Of a stretch of DNA of 64,000 nt, positions 46,864-55,490 are shown in pieces; the stretch's first letter is position 1; the number at the start of each line of letters is the position of its first letter. Source of the DNA: DASQFQ01 sp963730115 (GTDB taxonomy: Bacteria; Actinomycetota; Thermoleophilia; Solirubrobacterales; Solirubrobacteraceae); NCBI GenBank assembly GCA_963730115.1, contig CAVSQM010000008.1, forward strand, positions 124,001 through 188,000. Direction: 5' to 3'. The position numbers and the translations under genes were made by a program. A model generated the notes under the pieces. That model saw only the letters and a list, made by a program, of their open reading frames with translations, did not search any database and was not told the DNA's origin.

Positions 46864-48264
46864 ATGGCCGCCCAGCAGCACCTCGACCGCCTGTCGGCGG
46901 TCGACGCGGGCTTTCTCGCCCAGGAGAAGCCGAACACGCACATGCACATCGGCGGGCTCGCGATCTTCGAGGGCGAGCCGCCCGGGCTGGACGAGTTCCT
47001 CGCGCACATCGAGTCGCGCCTGCACCTCGTGCCGCGCTACCGGCAGAAGCTGGCGGTGCCGCCGCTCGAGACCGGGCGGCCGCTGTGGGTCGACGACCCG
47101 AACTTCAACCTCGCCTACCACGTGCGCCACACGGCACTGCCGGCGCCCGGCGGGGAGGAGGCGCTGCTGGCGATGGCCGCGCGCGCGTTCTCGCAGCGGC
47201 TCGACCGCAGCAAGCCGCTGTGGGAGCTGTGGCTCGTCGAGGGGCTGCAGGACGATGGCTTCGCGCTGCTCTCGAAGACGCACCACGCGCTGGTCGACGG
47301 CGTGTCGGGCGTCGACCTCGCGAGCGTGCTGTTCGACCTCTCGCCGGAGGGCTCCGCCGGCGACGGTCGCGAGCCGTGGGTGCCGCAGCCCGAGCCGACG
47401 GGCGCCGAGCTCGCCGCGCGCGGGATCACCGGCGCGGTGCGGGCGGTGGGCGGGGTCGCCACCGGCGCGCTCGGGGCCGTCTCGAAGCCGGGCGAGGCGT
47501 TCGAGAAGGCGCGCGACGTCGCCACCGGCATCAGCGAGGTGGCGTGGACCGCCCTCAACGCACCGCCGGACACGCCGTTCAACGTCGCGCCGGGCCCGCA
47601 CCGCCGGATCGCGGTCGTGCGCGCCGGGCTCGACGAGTTCAAGCTCGTCAAGGACGCGTTCGGCACGACGGTCAACGACGTCGTGCTCGCCGTCGTCACC
47701 GGCGCGCTCGCCTACTTCCTGCAGTCGCGCGGCCGCCGCACCGACGGCCTCGAGCTGAAGGCCGCCGTCCCGGTCTCCGTGCGCTCGGAGGCCCAGCGCG
47801 GCGCGCTCGGCAACCAGCTGACGCAGATGATGGCGCCGCTGCCGGTGTTCCTCGACGACCCGATCGCGCGCCTGACCTACGTCAAGCAGGCGATGGACGG
47901 GCTCAAGGAGTCGCGCCAGGCGCTCGCCGCGTCGGCGATCGCCTCGCTGCAGGGCTTCGCCCCGCCCACCATCCACGCGCAGGCGTCGCGGATGAACTTC
48001 TCCGGGCGCTTCTTCAACCTGCTCGTCACCAACGTCCCCGGGCCGCAGCTCCCGCTCTACGTGCTCGGCCGCAAGCTCCAGGAGATCTTCCCGATCCCGT
48101 TCCTGGCCGGGGAGCGCGCGCTGGCGATCGCGATCATCTCCTACGACGGCAAGGTCGGCTTCGGCCTGCTCGCCGACTACGACGCGCTGCCCGACCTCGA
48201 CATCGTCGCCGAGGGCATCGAGGCCTCGCTCGCCCAGCTCGTGGCGCTGGCGCAGAGCGGCTGA
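46864..48264 (+). CDS. WS/DGAT acyltransferase (wax ester synthase/diacylglycerol acyltransferase)
   Basis: Acyltransferase of 466 residues from ATG 46864. The catalytic HHxxxDG is SKTHHALVDGVSGVDLAS (about residue 140). MHIGGLAIFEGEPPGLDEF and the conserved NVPGP motif (LVTNVPGPQLPLYVLGRKLQ, about 380) complete the family pattern. VNDVVLAVVTGALAYFL is also typical. It makes triacylglycerol or wax ester storage lipid at the membrane face, common in actinobacteria. The frame is clean. Confidence 0.93.
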   Translation: MAAQQHLDRLSAVDAGFLAQEKPNTHMHIGGLAIFEGEPPGLDEFLAHIESRLHLVPRYRQKLAVPPLETGRPLWVDDPNFNLAYHVRHTALPAPGGEEALLAMAARAFSQRLDRSKPLWELWLVEGLQDDGFALLSKTHHALVDGVSGVDLASVLFDLSPEGSAGDGREPWVPQPEPTGAELAARGITGAVRAVGGVATGALGAVSKPGEAFEKARDVATGISEVAWTALNAPPDTPFNVAPGPHRRIAVVRAGLDEFKLVKDAFGTTVNDVVLAVVTGALAYFLQSRGRRTDGLELKAAVPVSVRSEAQRGALGNQLTQMMAPLPVFLDDPIARLTYVKQAMDGLKESRQALAASAIASLQGFAPPTIHAQASRMNFSGRFFNLLVTNVPGPQLPLYVLGRKLQEIFPIPFLAGERALAIAIISYDGKVGFGLLADYDALPDLDIVAEGIEASLAQLVALAQSG

Positions 48265-48342
48265 GCGGTCGAACCCCCCGACCGGGGTATTGCGGTGCTC
48301 GCGCCCGTTTCGCTCCCCCCGGCCGCGCGGGAAGCGAGTCAT

Positions 48343-48720
48343 ATGACCGAGACCCATCAGATCTCCGGAGCACCCCGCGGCGAGCCGCTCGCCGCCGACC
48401 GCGTCGGCGCGTGCGTGCGCGTGCCGCTCACCGGGGCGCCGAGCCCGCGCTGGTCGCGCGCGCTCTCCGCTCAGCTCGCGAACGAGCTCAGCGGCCACGC
48501 CGCGGTCGGGCACCTGCGCCTCGACGAGGTCGTGCAGGGCAGCGACCTCGTGCTCGACGGCGTCGAGGAGCGCGAGGCTCCCGAGCTCGGCGAGTCCCTC
48601 CGGCGCGCGGTCGCCGCGGTCAACGCGTCGCTCGTCGAGGTCGAGCCGCCGAGTACGACGAACATGCCACAGGCGGCCGCTGAGGCGATCGCCACGCAGG
48701 TGCAGCCGGCTCCGAGCTGA
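48343..48720 (+). CDS. hypothetical protein
   Basis: A 125-residue soluble protein from ATG 48343; an upstream start at 48295 is possible but adds no pattern. It contains VRVPLTGAPSPRWSRALSAQ, LANELSGHAAVGHLRLDEVV and QGSDLVLDGVEEREAPELGE. No family is recognised. Good codon bias and an acidic, helix-friendly C-terminus support a real gene. Confidence 0.6.
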   Translation: MTETHQISGAPRGEPLAADRVGACVRVPLTGAPSPRWSRALSAQLANELSGHAAVGHLRLDEVVQGSDLVLDGVEEREAPELGESLRRAVAAVNASLVEVEPPSTTNMPQAAAEAIATQVQPAPS

Positions 48721-48772
48721 GGTCGGGCCCCCGCTGGCGGGGCGAGGAGGGTGGTGCCACGCTTGATCGACG

Positions 48773-49342
48773 ATGGCCGCCAGGCAGCGCCTCCGCCGCG
48801 CCCGCCGCAAGGCTGGCTCGCCGCGCCGGTGGGCGCTTTGCGTGGCGATGCTCGCGGCAGCGCCGTTCGTCGGCGGGGCGCTCGGCACGCTGCTGGTGAT
48901 CGCCGCCGCGTTCGTGGTGCTCGACGTCGTGCTGCCGGTGCCGCGGCGGCCCGAGGCCGATGCCGAGGAGCGCTTCGCGCGTCTGGCGCGCCGGCCGCAC
49001 CGCCGCGGGCCGGACCTCGAGCTGGTCGATGACGGCGCGGCGCCGCTCGCGTCGGCCCGCCGGCGCGAGCTCGGCGTGCAGCTGATCCCGATCGACTCGA
49101 TCACCGGCACGACCGAGGCGTCGAAGGCGCGGCTGTTCGACCGCAGCTTCCGCCCCGACCGCTCGTGTGCTCCGCGCTGGAAGTCCCTGTGGATGGCCGA
49201 GGCGCGCGGGCTCGAGCTGCCGCCCGTCTCCGTCTACCGGATCGGCGAGCGGCACGTCCTGCGCGACGGCCACCACCGCGTCTCGGTCGCGCGCGACCAT
49301 GGCCGCACCGAACTCGAGGCCGAGGTGACCGAGCTGGGCTAG
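48773..49342 (+). CDS. membrane protein with ParB/sulfiredoxin-like domain
   Basis: A 189-residue protein from ATG 48773. After a basic start (RQRLRRARRKAGSPRR) there are one or two hydrophobic helices (VAMLAAAPFVGGALGTLLVI and AAFVVLDVVLPV). The C-terminal half reads like a ParB/Srx-fold module: PVSVYRIGERHVLRDGHHRV, then SVARDHGRTELEAEVTEL, where GHHR is the ParB GxxRR-like nucleotide-binding loop. A membrane-tethered ParB-like domain is unusual; partition function is unlikely. The stop overlaps that of the L,D-transpeptidase gene by three to four bases. Confidence 0.7.
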   Translation: MAARQRLRRARRKAGSPRRWALCVAMLAAAPFVGGALGTLLVIAAAFVVLDVVLPVPRRPEADAEERFARLARRPHRRGPDLELVDDGAAPLASARRRELGVQLIPIDSITGTTEASKARLFDRSFRPDRSCAPRWKSLWMAEARGLELPPVSVYRIGERHVLRDGHHRVSVARDHGRTELEAEVTELG

Positions 49343-50313
49343 CGGATCAGGACCGGCGTGCCGAGCGGCACCCGGTCGTAGAGGTCGATCACGTCCGCGA
49401 CGCGCATGCGGATGCAGCCGTGCGAGGCGCGGCTGCCGATCGAGTACTCCTGCGAGGTGCCGTGGATGCCGACCCCGCCGGTGATGCCCATCCAGCGGGC
49501 GCGCAGCGGGTTGGAGGCGACGCCGCCGGGGGTGGTGGTGCCCGCGAGCTCGCCGGCCCACGGCGAGTTGGGCGCCGTCCAGGCCGGGTTGACCTGCTTG
49601 TTCTGGATCGAGTACTGGCCGGTCGGCGTCGGGTAGCCGGACTGGCCGACCGCGACGCCGTAGCGCTTCGAGATCTTGAGCCGCTTGAAGAGCCGGAGCG
49701 TGAAGTTGTTGCGGTCGATGGTGATGACCGTCGGGTACGCGCGCGCCAGCTTGTCGGCGGTGACCTTCGCCTTCAGCACCTTGCGTGCGGGGCGGACGAT
49801 GCGCGAGGAGGCGGGATCCGGGTTGACGAGCGTCTGCTCGACCATCGTGCGCACGGTGGCGGAGCTGAGGCTGCGGCCGGTGCGCGAGCGCTTGCGGTAG
49901 ATGTGGCGCAGCGTGATGCGGATGGTGGCGTTGCGCGGCGCGAGGTAGACCTTGCCGGCGACGCGCTTGGAGAGCGCGTCGACCACCTTCGCGTCCCAGG
50001 TGATGGCGAGCGGCACGTTGACGCCGGGCTGGCGCAGCGCGCGGCGCGCGGTCAGCGGCGCGTCGAACGCGAGCTTGGCCTTCTTCATCGTGAGGCGGAA
50101 GCGGCGCCCGGCGACCTGGACCGAGATCGGCCGGCCCAGCGACGCGTTGTAGCTCGTCTGCAGCTTCGCGATCGCCTCGGCCTCGGTGAGACCGCCGACG
50201 TCGAGGTTGCCCGCCTTCGTGCCGGCAGCGATCCGCGGCGGCTCCTGCGCCGCGGCGGGGGCGGCGAAGGCGAGCAGCAGGACGAGGGCCGAGAGCAGGA
50301 CGGGCGCGCGCAT
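49339..50313 (-). CDS. L,D-transpeptidase (YkuD) with N-terminal PG_binding_4 domain
   Basis: Exported cell-wall cross-linking enzyme of 324 residues from ATG 50313. The signal peptide is LLSALVLLLAFAAPAAAQ. A PG_binding_4-like domain (residues 30-200) starts GNLDVGGLTEAEAIAKLQTS. The catalytic domain has VGQSGYPTPTGQYSIQNKQV, MGITGGVGIHGTSQEY and the active-site SRASHGCIRMRVADVIDLYD (catalytic Cys in SHGCIRM). It forms 3-3 peptidoglycan links. The frame is clean. Confidence 0.95.
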   Translation of the reverse strand: MRAPVLLSALVLLLAFAAPAAAQEPPRIAAGTKAGNLDVGGLTEAEAIAKLQTSYNASLGRPISVQVAGRRFRLTMKKAKLAFDAPLTARRALRQPGVNVPLAITWDAKVVDALSKRVAGKVYLAPRNATIRITLRHIYRKRSRTGRSLSSATVRTMVEQTLVNPDPASSRIVRPARKVLKAKVTADKLARAYPTVITIDRNNFTLRLFKRLKISKRYGVAVGQSGYPTPTGQYSIQNKQVNPAWTAPNSPWAGELAGTTTPGGVASNPLRARWMGITGGVGIHGTSQEYSIGSRASHGCIRMRVADVIDLYDRVPLGTPVLIR

Positions 50314-50333
50314 CGGCCCGTCAGGGTAGCCGC

Positions 50334-51431
50334 TCAGGCCGCTGTCTCCCGCGGTTTGGCGCGCTTTGCACGGCGCTTTGCAGGTCGATCGAGGAAGTCG
50401 TCGAGCAGCGCCCACGTCGTCCCGGCCGCCGCGCGGCCCGTCAGGACGCCGAGGTGGCCGCCCGGCGCGGTGGCCAGCTCGACGTCGGCGCGCGGGAGCA
50501 GCGCCTCGACGTGGTGGCAGGCCGGGACCGGCGCGATGCCGTCGCCGCGACCTGCGACGGCCAGCACCGGCACCTTGACCACCGCGACGTCGAGCGTGCG
50601 GTCCTCGAGCGCCAGCCTGCCGTCGGCGAGGTCGTTGGTGCGGAAGAAGCGGTGATAGAGCTGGCCGAACGTGCGCCCGGGGTAGGCGTGCATGCGGTCC
50701 ATGAACGCGTCGACCGCCTCGATCTGGGCCAGCAGCTCGCGGTCGTGGAGGTTCGAGAGCACGGTCCACGGCTTCATCACGTACTTGTCGATGCCGGCGA
50801 GCTGGTAGCCGCGCTTGACCAGCGGCGCCGGCGCGCCGCCGAGCAGGCGGTAGAGCTGCGTGATGCCCCAGCCCTGGGTGACCGCCGCGATCGGCCGCAG
50901 CGGCGCCACCAGCGGGACCTTGGAGAAGTCGAACGGGCTCGCGACCATCGCCACGCGGCTGACCGGGAGCTTCGGGTCCGCGGCGAGCGCGAGCAGCGCG
51001 AGGATGCCGCCCAGGCACCAGCCGACCACCTGCACCGGCGCGCCGGCGTCGGCGCTCGCGGCCCGGATCGCCGTCGGCACGACGTCCTCGATCCAGTGCT
51101 CGAGGCCGAGGTTGCGGTCGGCGTACTCGATCTCCCCGTAGTCGACGAGATAGGTCGGGCGGCCGCCCCGCAGCAGGTGCTCGGCCACCGAGCAGCCGCG
51201 GCGCAGGTCGAAGCAGATGGCGGGCGCGGCCAGCGGCGGGACGAGCAGCACCGGCTGCGCCCCGCGCTCGGGAGCGCCCTCGACCGGGTGGTAGCGGCGC
51301 AGCGTGCGCTGCGGGCCCTCGTCGATCACCGTGCTCGGCATCCGCTGCAGGTCGGCGAGCCCGCCGCCCAGCGTGCCGTCGTACAGGTTGGCCGCGGCCT
51401 CGGCGAGCGCCGTCGGCGTGAGCGGGATCAC
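50334..51431 (-). CDS. PhaC-like alpha/beta hydrolase
   Basis: A 365-residue alpha/beta hydrolase from GTG 51431, overlapping the MFS stop as GTGA. PVLLVPPLAAPAICFDLRRG is the PHA-synthase-like oxyanion region. The nucleophile elbow is QVVGWCLGGILALLALAADP with Cys (GxCxG), as in polyhydroxyalkanoate synthases. The later Asp (VAGRGDGIAPVPACHHVEAL) and His (ATAPGGHLGVLTGR) finish the triad. Class III PhaC needs a PhaE partner, none of which is adjacent. It may be a PhaC homologue acting on other acyl-CoA or esters. Confidence 0.85.
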   Translation of the reverse strand: MIPLTPTALAEAAANLYDGTLGGGLADLQRMPSTVIDEGPQRTLRRYHPVEGAPERGAQPVLLVPPLAAPAICFDLRRGCSVAEHLLRGGRPTYLVDYGEIEYADRNLGLEHWIEDVVPTAIRAASADAGAPVQVVGWCLGGILALLALAADPKLPVSRVAMVASPFDFSKVPLVAPLRPIAAVTQGWGITQLYRLLGGAPAPLVKRGYQLAGIDKYVMKPWTVLSNLHDRELLAQIEAVDAFMDRMHAYPGRTFGQLYHRFFRTNDLADGRLALEDRTLDVAVVKVPVLAVAGRGDGIAPVPACHHVEALLPRADVELATAPGGHLGVLTGRAAAGTTWALLDDFLDRPAKRRAKRAKPRETAA

Positions 51432-52946
51432 GCGGCGACAGGCTCGGCGGCTGCCGGCTCCGTGCCGTGCGCGTAGAAGTCGCCGGGCCGCGTGAGCACG
51501 GCGGCCGCGACGGCGCCGACCAAGGCGACCACCGCCGCGTAGAGCAGGATGACGTTGAGGCCGTCGACGAACGCCTGCTCGGCGATGCGGTTCAGCTCGG
51601 GGTTCCCGAGCTGCCGGTAGGCGCCGAAGCTGACGAAGTCCGCGATCGAGCCACCCACCCCGCGCGGGATCTGGCCCTCGGCGGCGGCCCGGAAGCTCGA
51701 CTCCACGTGGTGCTGGAAGACCGCGCCGAGGGCCGCGATGCCGGTCGCGATGCCGACCTGCCGGAACGTCGAGTTGATGCCCGACGCCATGCCCGCGCGC
51801 TGCGGCTCGACCACACCGACGGCCGCGGTGGCGAGCGCCGGGTTGACGAGCCCGATGCCGCCGCCGGCGACCATGAAGCCGGCGAGCAGGGCGGTCCAGT
51901 CGTCGCCCGGCTCGAGCCCGCGCATCAGCAGCAGCCCGACGCCCACGCAGGTCAGCCCGGCGCCCATGAACCAGCGGATCCCGACCCGCTCGGCGAGCTT
52001 GCCGGAGATCGGCGCGATCGAGGAACGAGAGCAGCGTCACCGGCAGGAAGCGCAGGCCGGACTCGAGCGGCGTGTAGCCGAGGATGTTCTGGATGTAGAG
52101 CGTCAGGTAGAGGAACATCGAGAACATCGAGGCCGACAGCGCGAAGGCGGCGATCGAGGCGCCGTTGAAGGCCGGCTTGCGAGAACAGCGACAGGTCGAG
52201 CATCGGGTGGTCGCTGCGGCGCTCGACGAGCACGAACGCGACGACGAGCAGCACCGCGGCCGCGAGGCAGCCGACGATCAGCGGGCTCTCCCAGCCCTCC
52301 GGGTTGCCGCGGATCAGCGCGAAGATCAGCGCGAACAGAGCGCCGGAGAACGTGACCAGGCCCGGCCAGTCGATCCGCCCGCCGGTCGCGGCGTGCGACT
52401 CCTCCACCGCGCGAGCGCGAGCGCGATCGTCGCGATGCCGATCGGCACGTTGACGAGGAAGATCGCCTCCCAGCCGATCCAGTCGGTCAGCACGCCGCCG
52501 ACCAGCGGCCCGACCGCCACGGAGGCGCCGGTGACCGCGCCCCAGACGCCGAACGCGGTGCCGCGGTCGCCGCCCTGGTAGGCCGAGGCGAGCAGCGCCA
52601 GCGCGGTCGAGAACATGAACGCGCCGCCGACGCCCTGCAGCGCGCGCGCCAGGTTGAGCACGGTCGGCGTGCCGGCCAGCGCGCACAGCAGCGAGGCGAC
52701 GGTGAAGATCGCCACGCCGATGACGAAGATCAGGCGGCGGCCGAACAGGTCGGACATCGAGCCGCCGGTCAGCAGCAGCGCGGCCAGCGTGAGCGCGTAG
52801 GCGTCGATCACCCACTGCAGGTCGGCGAAGTCGGCGCGCAGGTCGCGCTCGATGGCCGGCAGCGCGACGTTCACGATCGTGATGTCGAGCAGCAGCATGA
52901 ACGTGGCGATGCAGACCACGATGAGCGTCCACCACTTGCGATCCAT
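51428..52946 (-). CDS. DHA2-family MFS transporter (three frameshifts)
   Basis: Fourteen-helix exporter of about 505 residues from ATG 52946. CIATFMLLLDITIVNVALPA, the motif A region GGSMSDLFGRRLIFVIG, and GVWGAVTGASVAVGPLVGGV (motif C) are in the first frame. Apparent insertions near 52410, 52182 and 52018 shift it. The last part, PQRAGMASGINSTFRQVGIA, then GIAALGAVFQHHVESSFRAA, is normal. The substrate is unknown. It is coupled to the PhaC-like gene downstream. Confidence 0.85.
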
Positions 52947-52990
52947 GACTCTCACGGTACGACGCGGCCCGCTGGGTAGATTGCTTGGAG

Positions 52991-53651
52991 ATGACACCAC
53001 CGGTCGGTGAGCCGCTCGAGCGGGAGGAGACGCGGCAGCGCGAGCTGCCGCCGTCGCTGTGGGAGCGCCTGCGCGCGGACCCCGTGCGCGCGCCCGAGTA
53101 CATCGCGCTCGCCGCGTCGGAGCGCCACGCGCCGGCCGCGGCGGCGTGGGTCGAGGAGCGCAAGCAGCGCTACGCGCACTCGGCGCCCGAGCTCGCGCAG
53201 ATGGCGAAGCGCAAGCACGCGGCGCTGTCGCGCTTCGGCGGCGCCGCCACCGGCGTCGGCGGCATCGTCACCGCGATCCCCGACCTCGCGGCGGCGGCGT
53301 GGATCCAGTCGCGGCTGGTGTTCTTCATCGCCGCCGCCTACGGCTACGACCCCCACGACCCGATGCGCCCGGCCGAGCTGCTCGTCATCCGCGGGCTGTA
53401 TCCGGACCCGCAGGCGGCCCGCCGCGCGCTCGACGGCGTCGGCACGCTCGTGGTCGCCGCCTACGCCGGCTCGTCGCTGCGAGCGCGACGAGGCGCTCGC
53501 GCCAAGCTCGGCGCGCTTCGTCGGCCGCCGCCTCACCCGCCGCATCGCCGGCCGCCTGATCCCGTTCGCGGCGATCGCCTTCAACGCCATCGGCAACGAG
53601 CGCGAGACGCGCGCGCTGGCCGACAAGGCGATCAAGTTCTACGGGGGTTGA
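52991..53651 (+). CDS. EcsC family protein (two frameshifts)
   Basis: Protein of about 219 residues from ATG 52991. AALSRFGGAATGVGGIVTAI, then PDLAAAAWIQSRLVFFIAAA is the amphipathic EcsC core, with YGYDPHDPMRPAELLVIRGL after it. The C-terminus (RRLTRRIAGRLIPFAAIAFN, IGNERETRALADKAIKFYGG) is in a shifted frame after two apparent insertions near 53480 and 53510. It is probably a peripheral membrane protein. EcsC proteins accompany some ABC exporters in Bacillus; here it stands alone. Confidence 0.8.
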
Positions 53652-53736
53652 TGTCGGGCGTCCGCGGCAGCGCCGCCGAACGTCAACGGCGGGCTGGGTA
53701 GGGCCGGGGTTCGGCCGGGAGCGGCACGAATGTCAG

Positions 53737-53763
53737 CTCGATGGCGGCTATATCGCCATCGAG
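53737..53763. terminator. bidirectional hairpin terminator
   Basis: Perfect 10-bp stem CTCGATGGCG (53737-53746) and CGCCATCGAG (53754-53763), loop GCTATAT, placed between the convergent EcsC and SDR genes. Confidence 0.7.
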
Positions 53764-53823
53764 ACGACACTCGTGGGCGCCGCGGCGGTTCGAACCCGAC
53801 CCCTACCCAGCCGCAGTTGACGT

Positions 53824-54423
53824 TCAGACCGGCACCTCGGCCCCGTTGACCGCGGCCGACTCCGGCGACACGAGCCACAGCACGACCTCGGCGATCCGCT
53901 CCGGCGGCACCAACTTCCCCCACGACGACTCGGGCATCGACTCGCGGTTGGCCGGCGTGTCGATCAGCGAGGGCACGAGGACGTTGCAGCGCGTGCCCTC
54001 CTTGGCGATCGCCTTGGCGAGCGCGGTGACGCCCGCCTTCGAGGCCGCGTAGCCGGCCGAGCCCGCGAACGGCGCGCTCGCGGTCGCCGACGAGGTGCAG
54101 ACGATGGCGCCGTCGTCGGCGAGCAGCGGGATCGCCGCGTGGCAGACGACGTAGGTCGTGCGCAGGTTCAGGCGCAGGCTCGCCTCGAACGGCTCGACCG
54201 GCGTCTCGGCCACCTGCTCGCCGGCCGCGAAGCCGCCGGCGAGGTTGACGAGCGCGTGCAGCGGGGCGGCCGCCTCGACCGCGCGACGCACCGCTTCCGG
54301 GTCGTTCAGGTCGACCTCGGCGCGGCGCGGAGCGGTCACGTTCCAGCCCGCTGTCAGGAAGCGCTCGACCACCGCGACTCCCAGTCCACCGCCGCTTCCG
54401 GTGATGAATGCGTTCCGCGTCAT
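53824..54423 (-). CDS. short-chain dehydrogenase/reductase
   Basis: A 199-residue SDR from ATG 54423, shorter than usual. AFITGSGGGLGVAVVERFLT (cofactor loop), LVNLAGGFAAGE (NNAG variant NLAG), ATASAPFAGSAGYAASKAGV (Tyr and Lys of YxxxK) and LVPSLIDTPANRESMPE are visible. The C-terminus ends AAVNGAEVPV with the NG typical of FabG-like enzymes. The substrate is unknown. It is divergent from the YhaM-like nuclease (31 bp between starts). Confidence 0.9.
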   Translation of the reverse strand: MTRNAFITGSGGGLGVAVVERFLTAGWNVTAPRRAEVDLNDPEAVRRAVEAAAPLHALVNLAGGFAAGEQVAETPVEPFEASLRLNLRTTYVVCHAAIPLLADDGAIVCTSSATASAPFAGSAGYAASKAGVTALAKAIAKEGTRCNVLVPSLIDTPANRESMPESSWGKLVPPERIAEVVLWLVSPESAAVNGAEVPV

Positions 54424-54454
54424 CCGCCGATCGCCGGTCTAGCGTTTCTCACCG

Positions 54455-55413
54455 ATGCTCGTCAACCAGCTCACAGACGGACAGGATGTCGATCTCGTCC
54501 TGCTCGTGCGTGACCGCGCGGTCCGCACCACGCGGGAGGGTGACGAGTACCTCAAGCTGGCGCTCGCCGATCGCACCGGCTCCGTCGCCGCGCTGATCCG
54601 GGACGGCGTGCCCGCGCTGCGGGAGGTCTGCGAGCCCGGCGCGCGCCGTGCGCGTGGTCGGCACCTACAGCGTGCACGAGCGCTACGGCCCGCAGCTCGC
54701 GGTACGGCGGCTGCGCGCCGCCGAGCCCGCACGAGGTCGACCTCGACGAGCTGTGCGACGGCCCGCCGCGCTCGGCCGCGCAGATGGAGGCCGACCTGCG
54801 CGAGATCCTCGGCACGATCCAGAACCGCCACCTGCGCGCGCTGCTCGACGCGATCTTCGGCCCGCACACGCCCACGTGGGAGCTGTTCCGCGCCGCCCCG
54901 GCCGCCAAGCGCTACCACCAGGCCTACCGCCACGGCCTGCTCGAGCACAGCCTGTCGGTCGCGCAGTCGGTGTCGGCCATCTCGGCCAACTTCCCCGGGA
55001 TCGACCGCGAGGTCGCGGTCACCGGAGCGCTGCTGCACGACATCGGCAAGCTCGACGCCTACGCCTCCACCGGCGCGGCGATCGACCTGACCGACGTCGG
55101 CAAGCTGCAGGGCGAGATCCCGCTCGGCTACTACCGGATCCGGCGCCTGATCGAGGACCTGCCGGACTTCCCGGAGGAGCTCGCCGGCGCCGTGCTGCAC
55201 ATCATCCTCAGCCACCACGGCCAGCTCGAGCACGGCTCGCCGGTCGTCCCGTGCACGCGCGAGGCCACGCTCGTCCACATGATCGACAACCTCGGCGGGC
55301 GGCTCGGCTCGTTCGACCGGCTCGAGAAGGAGCTGCCGCAGGGCAGCCGCTGGTCGGCGTTCGACCGCGCGCTGGGCGGCGGCGCCTTCTTCGCCGACCG
55401 TCAAGCGGCGTAG
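54455..55413 (+). CDS. YhaM-like 3'-5' exonuclease: OB-fold plus HD domain (two frameshifts)
   Basis: Protein of about 319 residues from ATG 54455. The N-terminal OB-fold (DEYLKLALADRTGSVAALIR, then VGTYSVHERYGPQLAVRRLR) is followed by the HD domain: YHQAYRHGLLEHSLSVAQ, TGALLHDIGKLDAYA (the HD pair), AVLHIILSHHGQLEHGSPVV and a final D in HMIDNLGG. This arrangement matches the Bacillus YhaM/CBF1 nuclease that degrades RNA or ssDNA. Slips near 54642 and 54728 break the OB part only. It lies directly upstream of the PafBC gene. Confidence 0.85.
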
Positions 55414-55490
55414 CAAAACTGCGCAAATAGCCGCGAAACGGACGGTTGTCCGACCCGGGTTATGTCCCCGCCCGTCTACAGTCGGAGGCC

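Noticed and set aside
44866..49110. A 1414-codon minus-strand open frame
   Set aside because: Only its last 377 codons (RNase D, from ATG 45999) show family motifs. The rest is antisense to the acyltransferase and out of frame with the SDR gene.
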